NCBI GenBank assembly: GCA_034506395.1
Contig: JAPDPQ010000030.1
Location: 1-64,000, forward strand
Length of the DNA stretch: 64,000 bases
Direction of reading: 5' to 3'
DNA from: a candidate division KSB1 bacterium
Lineage (GTDB): Bacteria; Zhuqueibacterota; Zhuqueibacteria; Thermofontimicrobiales; Thermofontimicrobiaceae
Part shown: one piece after another, positions 53,948 to 61,745 of the stretch
Numbering within the stretch: the stretch's first letter is position 1
Layout of the letters: every line of letters starts with the position of its first letter
Translations under genes and position numbers: made by a program
The notes under the pieces: generated by a model
Database searches by the model: none
What the model saw: only the letters and a program-made list of their open reading frames with translations
What the model was told of the DNA's origin: nothing

Positions 53948-55357
53948 ATGGCATCAACGGTGAACTGGCTGATTATTATCGGCGTTGTGCTTGTCTTGTT
54001 TATTCTGATTATTATTGCATTGGCGAAGCAATATCGAAAGGTTGGTCCGAACGAGGTATTGATCATTTCAGGTGGTCGAGTGCGAAAGGTAACAGATCCG
54101 GATGGAACAGTGAGGAAGATCGGTTATCGGATCAGTATCGGTGGCGGTACGTTTGTGAAACCATTTATTGAGCAGGTGCAGGTGCTGCCGCTGGAAATTT
54201 ACACATTGAACATCAAGACCCCGGAGGTCTTAACGGCCCAGGGCGTGCATATTATCGCAGAGGCCACAGCACAAGTCAAGATCAGCAGTGAGGAGAGTGC
54301 GATCCGAAAGGCGGCTGAGCAGTTTTTAAGCAGCGGAGCGCAAGGGATCAAAGATGTATCTTACAGTGTGCTTGAAGGCTATATGCGGGCGGTGCTTGGG
54401 TCGATGACGGTGGAAGAGATTTATCAGAACCGCGAGAAGTTTGCAGCTCGGGTCATTCAGGAATCGCAAAAAGATTTTGCGCGCATGGGGCTGGAAGTGT
54501 TGTCGTTCGCTTTGAAAGATATTAATGACACGCAGGGATATTTAGCAGCGCTGGGACAGCCGCAGATCGCACAGGTGAAAATGAATGCTGCCATTGCTCA
54601 AGCTGAGACGGATAAGGAGGCATCGATTCGAGCCGCGCAGGCAAGAAAGGACGGCGATATTGCCAAATTGAAAGCTGAAATTGAAATTGCAAAGGCAAAT
54701 CGGGATTTCGAGGCACAGCGAGCCCAATACCAAGCGGACATCAATCAGAAGCGGGCATTGGCTGATCTCTCTTATGATTTAGAGAAATATCGCATCGTTC
54801 AGCAGATCAAAAAAGAAGAGTCTCAGGTGAAATTGATTGAAAAGGAACAGGCGATCAAGATCGAAGAGATGGAGATTTTGCGGAAGGAGAAAGAATTGGA
54901 GGCTTCGGTCAAGAAAGCTGCCGATGCCAAGAAGTATCAAATGCAGGCAGAGGCAGAAGCTGAGAGTTATCGAATCGAGGCGGAGGCCAAAGCGCGCGCG
55001 GAAGCTTTGAAACTGCAAGGTCTGACAGAAGCTGAGCTGATTAAAGCCCGCGGCGCAGCCGAAGCCGAGGCAATGAAGCAAAAAGCAGAGTCTTGGAAGG
55101 ATTATAACGAAGCTGCGATCTATAAAATGATCATTGATGCGCTGCCCGAGTTGGCCAGGGCAGTATCAGAACCGCTCTCTAAGATCGATAAGATCGTCAT
55201 GGTCGGCGGCGGCGATGGATCAGTCGGCGTCTCGAAAATCACCGAACAAGTGGCCCAGGTGCTTGCCCAGTTACCGACCGTAGTGGAATCACTGAGCGGT
55301 GTCGATCTCAAAAAATTGCTAGAAAAGCTGCCAGGGCAGAAGAAAGAAAATGGATAG
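53948..55357 (+). CDS. Flotillin-like SPFH-domain membrane protein
   Basis: The 469-residue protein has an N-terminal membrane helix (WLIIIGVVLVLFILIIIALA), an SPFH/band 7 domain to about residue 200 (GPNEVLIISGGR, PLEIYTLNIKTPEVLTAQGV, FARMGLEVLSFALKDI) and a long Glu/Ala-rich coiled coil containing the AEAEAESYRIEAEAKARAEAL repeats typical of flotillins. A short globular end includes KIVMVGGGDG and KLLEKLPG. Flotillins form oligomeric membrane microdomain scaffolds. Its 469 residues fit the FloT/YuaG type. AAGGAGG precedes the ATG. No NfeD-family partner gene is adjacent, which is somewhat unusual. Confidence 0.93.
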   Translation: MASTVNWLIIIGVVLVLFILIIIALAKQYRKVGPNEVLIISGGRVRKVTDPDGTVRKIGYRISIGGGTFVKPFIEQVQVLPLEIYTLNIKTPEVLTAQGVHIIAEATAQVKISSEESAIRKAAEQFLSSGAQGIKDVSYSVLEGYMRAVLGSMTVEEIYQNREKFAARVIQESQKDFARMGLEVLSFALKDINDTQGYLAALGQPQIAQVKMNAAIAQAETDKEASIRAAQARKDGDIAKLKAEIEIAKANRDFEAQRAQYQADINQKRALADLSYDLEKYRIVQQIKKEESQVKLIEKEQAIKIEEMEILRKEKELEASVKKAADAKKYQMQAEAEAESYRIEAEAKARAEALKLQGLTEAELIKARGAAEAEAMKQKAESWKDYNEAAIYKMIIDALPELARAVSEPLSKIDKIVMVGGGDGSVGVSKITEQVAQVLAQLPTVVESLSGVDLKKLLEKLPGQKKENG

Positions 55358-55360
55358 GGT

Positions 55361-55435
55361 TCAGTGATCAGTGATCAGTAATCAGTAATCAGTGATCAGT
55401 GATCAGTAATCAGTGATGAGGAATCAGTGATCAGG
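55361..55435. repeat. Simple-sequence tract of ATCAGTGATCAGTA units
   Basis: About ten imperfect 7-base units (ATCAGTG, ATCAGTA) follow the flotillin stop codon. The unit is the reverse complement of the one at 5411-5484, so the same repeat family occurs in both orientations at the two ends of the window. Confidence 0.8.
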
Positions 55436-55528
55436 AAATAGCGGTCAGTTAAGAATTGCCATCTGGCAATCATCAATAGCTTGGTTTTCGTCACTGGGGT
55501 AGCAATAAATTGGTGTCAAACAAAAGGA

Positions 55529-55560
55529 TTGATTTCATTGCTCCAAGCGATGGAATCAGT
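55529..55560. repeat. Dispersed palindrome, copy 2
   Basis: TTGATTTCATTGCT and AAGCGATGGAATCAG form the arms around CC; the core matches copy 1 at 53606. It is flanked by a short direct repeat of TCAAACAAAAG (near 55516 and 55587). Confidence 0.75.
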
Positions 55561-55781
55561 TGAGTCACGGAAATAGCACTTAATTTGTATCAAACAAAAG
55601 TGGAAAGAGAGATCGTTAGACTCATTATGGAATTGAGGCGGGCGATGGTAACTGGGTTTCAAATGAAGCTTAAGAAGGACAACTTTTTGTTTCTTTGATT
55701 CGCTTTTGCCTTTTCCCATTTGCTGTTTTCCTTTTATGTCTTACGTCATGTCATTCTGAAATCCGAAGTCAAGAAGGGAAT

Positions 55782-58142
55782 ATGATAGCAGATCGAATTC
55801 ATGAAATTGCCTATTCTCCGACGTTGCGAATAAATGCCAAGGCTCAGGCGATGCGAGCGGAGGGGATTGATGTCATCGATTTAAGCGTTGGTGAGCCAGA
55901 TTTTTCCACTCCAGATCATATTAAAGAAGCTGGGAAGCAAGCGATTGATAAGAATTTCACCAAATATACGGCCAATTCTGGGATGCCGGCGCTGAAGGAA
56001 GCGATCATTCGGCGCATCTATAATGATCATGGCGTGAAATACGAAAAAGATGAGATCATCATTTCCAGTGGCGGCAAAAATAGCCTCTATAATTTGGCCA
56101 TGGCGATTTTCAACCCCGGGGATGAGGCGATTATTCCAGCGCCTTATTGGGTATCTTATCCAGAGATCGTCAATTTGGCCAAGGGAACGCCCGTCATTGT
56201 GCCGACCAGAGAAGAGAACGGTTTCAAATTAACGCCGAAAGATCTGAGCCGCGCTATCAATTCGCGGACCAAGGCTTTGATCATCAACAATCCATGCAAT
56301 CCCACTGGCACGGTTTATTCTCGAGAGGAGTTAGAGGAGTTGGCTGAAATTGCAGTGGATGAAGGGCTTTTAATTATATCGGATGAAATTTACGACAAGT
56401 TAGTATACGATGGATTTCGCTTTTTCAGTATGGCGGCCTTGGGTGATAAGATCAAACGTCAAACCGTGGTGATCAATGGAGCATCGAAAGCGTATGCGAT
56501 GACTGGCTGGCGGATCGGCTATGCGGCTGGTCCGAAGGAGATCATCGCAGCGATGGATAAGGTGCAAAGCCATAGTACCTCCAATGCGTGTACGATCTCC
56601 CAAAAGGCATGTATCGAGGCATTTGGCGGCCCACAGAATGAGATCAACAAAATGGTGTCCGAGTTTCAACGACGGCGAAACTACATGCATTATCGGCTGA
56701 CCCAGATCCCGAAAGTCTCCTGCTACAAATCGCAAGGCGCATTTTATTTGTTCCCGAATTTTTCGGCCTATTACGATTATGCTTACGAGGGAACACAGAT
56801 CCGCAATTCCAACGGGCTGGCCTATTATTTACTGAAAGAAGCGAAAGTGGCGGTGGTGCCTGGGGAAGCTTTCGGTGATGACAAATTCATTCGTTTCTCC
56901 TACGCCAATTCGATGGAAAACATCGAGAAGGCTATGGATCGGATCACCGAGGCGATGGCGCGGCTGGTACCGGTCAAAAAGGCGGAGCGAAAGCCACTTA
57001 ACAATACCGTCACGAAACGAAAGACTTTTGTTGAGGTCGAACCGAATATTAGCTTGGAGATGCGCAATGCGCTGATGGCCGAATCCGAGGCTTTCATGAC
57101 CTTCGAGGGCTATTACGAGTGGAATGTAAATATCGCCGGGATCGTGATCCAATTGCGCACCAATAGTCCCCATTTGTACGATTTCTGGGTGGAAAATTTC
57201 TATCCAGCGCAATTGGAGACCGATTTAGAACCCCACGCGATTATTTATGCAGTGAATTGGATCACTGGTCGTGAGCCACGCGCTTTTTACAATCAAGAAT
57301 CCAGAACGGCTTTCTATTTCAAATCCGCGTTTTATCCGCAATTGCGCAGCCTGGCGCTGGGTATGGTGGCCGATATTACAGAACGGCTTTATAATTTGCA
57401 TAGTGTGAGAGCGCAATCAGTGGATATCGGCGGAAAAGGTTTATTGTTAATGGGACCTCCAGGCACAGGCAAGATGGAGCAGTTTGCTGAGCTATTGAAG
57501 CAGCCGCAAGTAAAATTGCATTCCAACGATTTTGTGGTCGTCCGTTATATCGGCAGCGAGGCCATCGCCGATACCGTGGAGCGCAAATTTGCGTTCAATA
57601 CCGATTTCGTCGAGAAATTCCCCCAGATGGTGCCATTGTTCGATCTCAGCAAATGTGAAAATGTAGTGACCTCGAAAGATGAATGCACCAATGAAAAATG
57701 CAAACGGGAGGACAACTGTCGGCTGGACCGGGGAGCCCCATATTGTTTTTCGGCCTCAAAAATCTCGATAGCTATGCTCGATCCTTATTGGCTAGGAGGC
57801 CCAGAGCGACATGTGAAGCGGACCAAGGTAAACTGGGTGTTATTGTTCCGAAAGGATCCGATTTCTCCAGCGATTGTCAAGTTGAATCCAGAAGAGGCGC
57901 TGAAGATATTGGAGGAGGGACGTGCCCAGAGCAGCTATGGGGGGATGCAGAGCGTGCCGTTTTTCAACCCCCATCTCTTAGTCCGTTCGATGGATCGGAT
58001 GGAATTGCAAAAGCGCTATTTTCAACAGTTATTAAAAATAGCGCCCTGTTATATGATCAATTCAGCCTTGGAGACGCCTGATCAGATAAAAGCGAGGATT
58101 GCTGCAATTATCGCCGGGGATGAGGCAGCAGCATTACAATAG
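55782..58142 (+). CDS. Fusion of class I aminotransferase and PEPCK/HPr-kinase-like P-loop domain
   Basis: The protein has 786 residues from the ATG at 55782, which follows AGAAGGGA. An upstream extension to 55695 mimics a lipoprotein signal but includes repeat DNA. Residues 1-395 form a complete aspartate-type aminotransferase: SVGEPDFSTP, NNPCNPTGT (169-177), DEIYD (201), PLP lysine Lys236 in ASKAYAMTGWRIGY and the carboxylate-binding Arg371 in RFSYA. Residues ~415-786 are a second domain with a P-loop GPPGTGK (558-564) after VDIGGKGLLLM, then LHSNDFVVV and a late LLFRKD. This resembles the PEP carboxykinase/HPr kinase ATP fold. Between them lie Cys625, 635, 640, 646 and 655. Aminotransferase activity is well supported. 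The second domain's reaction is unknown; it may phosphorylate or sense a metabolite. Confidence 0.7.
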   Translation: MIADRIHEIAYSPTLRINAKAQAMRAEGIDVIDLSVGEPDFSTPDHIKEAGKQAIDKNFTKYTANSGMPALKEAIIRRIYNDHGVKYEKDEIIISSGGKNSLYNLAMAIFNPGDEAIIPAPYWVSYPEIVNLAKGTPVIVPTREENGFKLTPKDLSRAINSRTKALIINNPCNPTGTVYSREELEELAEIAVDEGLLIISDEIYDKLVYDGFRFFSMAALGDKIKRQTVVINGASKAYAMTGWRIGYAAGPKEIIAAMDKVQSHSTSNACTISQKACIEAFGGPQNEINKMVSEFQRRRNYMHYRLTQIPKVSCYKSQGAFYLFPNFSAYYDYAYEGTQIRNSNGLAYYLLKEAKVAVVPGEAFGDDKFIRFSYANSMENIEKAMDRITEAMARLVPVKKAERKPLNNTVTKRKTFVEVEPNISLEMRNALMAESEAFMTFEGYYEWNVNIAGIVIQLRTNSPHLYDFWVENFYPAQLETDLEPHAIIYAVNWITGREPRAFYNQESRTAFYFKSAFYPQLRSLALGMVADITERLYNLHSVRAQSVDIGGKGLLLMGPPGTGKMEQFAELLKQPQVKLHSNDFVVVRYIGSEAIADTVERKFAFNTDFVEKFPQMVPLFDLSKCENVVTSKDECTNEKCKREDNCRLDRGAPYCFSASKISIAMLDPYWLGGPERHVKRTKVNWVLLFRKDPISPAIVKLNPEEALKILEEGRAQSSYGGMQSVPFFNPHLLVRSMDRMELQKRYFQQLLKIAPCYMINSALETPDQIKARIAAIIAGDEAAALQ

Positions 58143-58186
58143 CGAACCGATGGGGAGCAGCAAGAGGATTTTTAGCATGCCCGGAG

Positions 58187-58492
58187 CTAAATCCGCTTGC
58201 TGCGCCTCGTATTTGATTTTCCCTCTCCTTTTTTGCCGCTTTTGTTAGAAAATCTCGCTTCCTGCACTTTGATAATTTGATCATCGATCGATCCTTGATC
58301 CCAATCTTCTATCGCTTGACGGGCGGCCTCCTTATCATCCATTTTCACAAAAGCGTAGCCGCGCGACCGATTGGTGATTTGATCGCGGATGATCTTGACA
58401 CTATTTACTTTGCCATATTCCTCGAACATCTCGACAAGTTCATCTTCCTCGAAGTCCTGTGGCAAATTTCCAACATAAATGATCATATTCAC
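58187..58492 (-). CDS. RRM-domain RNA-binding protein
   Basis: This 101-residue single-RRM protein has RNP2 IYVGNL at residues 5-10 and RNP1 RGYAFVKM near residue 44. The pattern DFEEDELVEMFEEYGKVNSVKIIRD is canonical. The C-terminal ~20 residues are Gly/Lys/Arg-rich (SGKKGEGKSNTRRSKR), as in bacterial glycine-rich or cold-inducible RRM proteins. It is convergent with the fusion gene and lies 510 bases from a second RRM gene of the same length. A role as an RNA chaperone under cold or stress is inferred from family knowledge. Confidence 0.92.
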   Translation of the reverse strand: MNMIIYVGNLPQDFEEDELVEMFEEYGKVNSVKIIRDQITNRSRGYAFVKMDDKEAARQAIEDWDQGSIDDQIIKVQEARFSNKSGKKGEGKSNTRRSKRI

Positions 58493-59002
58493 TCCCTTGT
58501 TTTAATAAATTAAAGCTCTGCAGTATGAGCAAATTGAGAATAAGCGGATATCATTTTATTCGGCCGCGAGAGTCTCTTTTACCTCACAGATCAACGAGCC
58601 AAGAGACCCCGACATTCCCAGGTATGACGCCAATATGAATTCCCTGAATTTTGCAGAAGCTTATTAATAAATTCCAACTTTTGCACAATGGATAGGTTCG
58701 TTATTTCGCTCCAACAAGTACTTGAGAGACAGATCGGAATCACAAAGTCTTTTTGTGCACATTTCTATTCAATTTTTCGATGCTGAAGGCATGAATTTCC
58801 CTCTGCCGCCAATCAGCTTCAGAACGGGTGCTCTGATCTTTCGGATCAGAAAGCAAGATATTATGATATTGGACAATTGGATTGAGTTATTTGCGAAGGA
58901 AACGCATCGCGAAAAAGTATACTAACCCAAATGGGCGGAAAAATCATCAATCCAGCTATCGAGCAGCCAGCCAATTGGTCGACCAGCGATGCTTTGCAGA
59001 GA
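58493..59002. other. Spacer between the two RRM genes
   Basis: No convincing gene is present. A perfect 7-bp hairpin, TCTGATC-TTTCG-GATCAGA, lies at 58832-58850, possibly in the 3' end of the 59003 transcript or the 5' region of the 58187 transcript, but without a T-run. The spacer should contain a promoter for the 58187 gene. Confidence 0.45.
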
Positions 59003-59308
59003 TTAATATCGGTTCTGCCATGTGCTATTGCGCCGACCTGGGCTGCTCGAATCGCGACGTTTATCGGTTCGTTGTCGCGCTTCATTAACGACAATGCGTT
59101 TACCTTTGAGTTCGGTATTATTCAATTCGTCCATAGCGGTTAGCGCATCCTGCTGGACTGGCATCTCAACAAAGCCAAATCCGCGACTGGCTTTCGTGTA
59201 CCTGTCCGTGATGACCTTTGCCGAGGAGACTTCACCGTAAGTTTCAAATGTCTGACGCAAATCGTCGTCTGTGACTTTCTCTGATAAATTGCCAATGTAG
59301 AGGTTCAT
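59003..59308 (-). CDS. RRM-domain RNA-binding protein, paralogue
   Basis: This 101-residue protein begins MNLYIGNLSEKVTDDDLRQ, with RNP2 LYIGNL and RNP1 RGFGFVEM. A basic, Ser/Arg-rich tail (DKRRDSSSPGRR) follows. An AAGGAGC ribosome binding site lies upstream on the minus strand. It is a paralogue of the 58187 gene in the same orientation, with more than 500 bases between them, so each probably has its own promoter. Pairs of small RRM genes are common in FCB bacteria and cyanobacteria and usually respond to temperature. Confidence 0.93.
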   Translation of the reverse strand: MNLYIGNLSEKVTDDDLRQTFETYGEVSSAKVITDRYTKASRGFGFVEMPVQQDALTAMDELNNTELKGKRIVVNEARQRTDKRRDSSSPGRRNSTWQNRY

Positions 59309-60405
59309 GATATGCTCCTTGTGAGTTTGAATGAAATTTGTGAGAGATGATTATGCTAACTATCTTGTTTCTGACGCCTTCTCCCTTGCTCCAGCTCAAA
59401 ACTGATCGATGAATAAACGGAGCCACGCTGAAAATCCATCAGAAGCTGGTGACCAACGAATCCTTCAATGAAAATTCTTACCCTCGATCAATAAAGACAT
59501 GCTTCGTTGATGGTCCAGCAATCATATGATGGAACGATCAGAATGACTGGATAGTCTTAAATCATTACCCAGTTCCAGTTGGCATATCGCTATCTCCGCA
59601 GTCAGAAGGAAGCCAAGAAAAGTGAATCCTGGAACGAAGGGAGGGACTTTTTACTTTTTATCTGCACTATTTTTTGTGTCCAATTTGAATACAAAATTTT
59701 CCTTGCGATCTGAGAACGATTTGCTGAGCAGAAGCATCTTATTCGCGAGGAGGCAGGCAGAGTAATTCATATAAAAGCCCAACCAAATTTGTTGGGCGCT
59801 TCGGCGTAAAATATTTTCTTATCGAATAGAAGCTTTCAAACCTTGGAGGCAGTCTTAGAGAATTGCAAGCTGGAGCTCTCAGTTGAAGCGGCTATGAAAA
59901 TATTTCTTATCACTCAATCAATTTGGACTGGAGCAATATACGAATATCTTTTGTCGAAGTCAAGAAGTATTTTCGAAAAATTTATTCCAATGATTGTGAA
60001 TTTAATTTGCTGATGAGGTGTGAAACCAATTTTTAATGATTCGTGATGGCATTCAAGAACCGATTATCCTGAAAATTGGATTCCATTAAAGCTGTTCATC
60101 ATAGAAAGGATCCGCGATATGGATGTCAGGTTTTTACTGACAGAAATCTATTCATTTGTGAATATCTGGGGTAAAAGCAACTCCTAGATTTGCAGGAGTG
60201 ACATTTGTATGTTCTGATTTTGCATCTCTTGATTATTTTAAAACAAATGGAACTTTACCTCAACAAATGAATTCAATATTCGATCATTTCAATTGGTGGA
60301 AAAAGATTGGGAGCTCCGCGGCGTTATTGTTCTATTTAAAGGATTAGACAGATGAATCAAATTGGCGTGCTGCTCCCAAAATGACTTGACGAAAAGGTGG
60401 AAATT
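59309..60405. other. 1.1-kb region without a recognisable gene
   Basis: This is the longest empty stretch in the window. No ORF above about 25 codons with a plausible start was found, and there is no tRNA-like fold, palindrome copy or strong terminator. It could hold an unannotated ncRNA or degraded sequence. Confidence 0.5.
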
Positions 60406-61227
60406 ATGAATCAGCAGATGGTGGATTTAAGGCGGGATGTGGTAGAGCCCAGTTTTCAGCAGCCAGTGGTAGTGGATTTTTGGGCGGAATGGTGTTCGCC
60501 CTGTCGGATGTTAGGTCCGATTTTAGAGAAGTTAGCTAAACAAGCCAATGGTCGCTGGAAATTGGTGAAGATTGATACGGAGACGCAGCCGGATATTGCG
60601 ATGCAATTCGGCATTCAAAGTATTCCGGCGGTAAAGATGGTTTATCAAGGGCAAATTATTGCTGAGTTTGTGGGTGCACTGCCAGAGGCCCACGTCGTGA
60701 GATGGCTGGAGGAAAACCTGCCCACAAAATCGAAAGATGCCCTCCAACAGGCCATGGAAGCCCTGGAATTTGGCGATCTCCAGCGAGCCAAACAGTTGCT
60801 GCAGTACTCCGTGAACCAGGATGAAAATAATCTCGATGCAAAAGTGATGCTCGCTCGCATTCTGTTTTTAGAAAATCCTGATAAAGCGATTAAACTGGTG
60901 GAAAAGGTAGATGAGGCGCATCCAATGTTCGATCAGGTCGATGCCATGCGGGTGTTGCAGCGGCTGATGAATTCATCTAAAGATCTCGGAAAAGAGGCAA
61001 AACAAGGTCATCCAGAGGCCTGGTCCCTGTATCTTAAAGGGATCGACGCGTTGAAAAAACGCGATTTTGAAACGGCGCTGGAATCCTGGATCGAATCCAT
61101 CATCATCGACCGCAAAGTCGATGACGATGGAGCCCGCAAAGCCTGTGTCTCCTTGTTTAAAATACTAGGAAATGAGCATCCATTGACCCAAAAATATCAT
61201 CGGAGATTTTCTTCAGCGCTTTTTTGA
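60406..61227 (+). CDS. Thioredoxin-domain TPR protein (CnoX/YbbN-like)
   Basis: The 273-residue protein starts at the ATG 60406, five bases after AAAAGGTGG. Residues 1-110 are a thioredoxin domain with the active site WAEWCSPC (Cys30, Cys33), the cis-proline in SIPAVKMVYQG and FVGALPEA. Residues ~115-270 are TPR-like helices (ALQQAMEALEFGDLQRAKQLL, DALKKRDFETALESWIESI), as in CnoX/YbbN co-chaperones, which protect proteins from oxidation and pass them to GroEL. Unlike E. coli CnoX (SxxC), both cysteines are present, so redox activity is likely. A terminator follows at 61415. Confidence 0.9.
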   Translation: MNQQMVDLRRDVVEPSFQQPVVVDFWAEWCSPCRMLGPILEKLAKQANGRWKLVKIDTETQPDIAMQFGIQSIPAVKMVYQGQIIAEFVGALPEAHVVRWLEENLPTKSKDALQQAMEALEFGDLQRAKQLLQYSVNQDENNLDAKVMLARILFLENPDKAIKLVEKVDEAHPMFDQVDAMRVLQRLMNSSKDLGKEAKQGHPEAWSLYLKGIDALKKRDFETALESWIESIIIDRKVDDDGARKACVSLFKILGNEHPLTQKYHRRFSSALF

Positions 61228-61414
61228 TCATTAAGGAGGACTCCTTCACTGCCAAATACGTGAACTTCCTGAATTATGATCATTCGCATGCTTGCGATAA
61301 ACCTAATGTGATTCATTTTTGATGTGAGATCTCTTTACAATCGGTTTGGCTAAATTTGTTCTGAATTCTATGATAAAAATTTTGAGCATGAACATTTCAA
61401 TCAATGAATCATTT

Positions 61415-61437
61415 TCGCCCTTTCGAGGGCGATTTTT
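61415..61437 (+). terminator. Terminator with TTCG tetraloop
   Basis: TCGCCCT (61415-61421) pairs with AGGGCGA (61426-61432) around TTCG, a very stable tetraloop, and TTTTT follows. It lies 190 bases after the thioredoxin-TPR gene on the same strand. Confidence 0.8.
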
Positions 61438-61680
61438 ATTTTATTCTTGATTTGCATATTGAATCCAATCTGCATCATACCGAAAATATGTCATGGAGAG
61501 TTCCGAGTTAGGGCGAAAGCTTTATCTCAAGGAAAAATTTCTATGCTATCTCCTCCCACATTTATGGCTATTCCCCCTACGCATATCCAGATAAATTTCG
61601 CGCTTCCTTATAATCCCTGAAAAAAAGGTTGTTATTTTGAACTAATTTAATTAAATTACAATCTCATTTTTGCTCATTAA

Positions 61681-61712
61681 ACTGAGTTCATCGCTCCAAG
61701 TGATGGAATCAA
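61681..61712. repeat. Dispersed palindrome, copy 3
   Basis: ACTGAGTTCATCGCT, CC, AAGTGATGGAATC share the loop and right arm of copy 2 (55529). The arms are less complete than in copy 1. It lies just upstream of the molybdoenzyme gene. Confidence 0.7.
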
Positions 61713-61745
61713 AATCGCACTCATTGAAACATTAGATCCGCTGCT

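Noticed and set aside
54779..55081. 100-codon Leu/Phe-rich minus-strand ORF resembling a membrane protein
   Set aside because: It is antisense to the Glu/Lys-rich coiled coil of the flotillin gene, which always yields such frames.
55695..55781. Lipoprotein-like signal peptide (ending LTSC) at the start of the aminotransferase fusion ORF
   Set aside because: It is an upstream frame extension through repeat-like DNA (GTCATTCTGAAATCCGA). The ATG at 55782 has a ribosome binding site and matches the normal aminotransferase start; a cytoplasmic PLP enzyme needs no lipid anchor.
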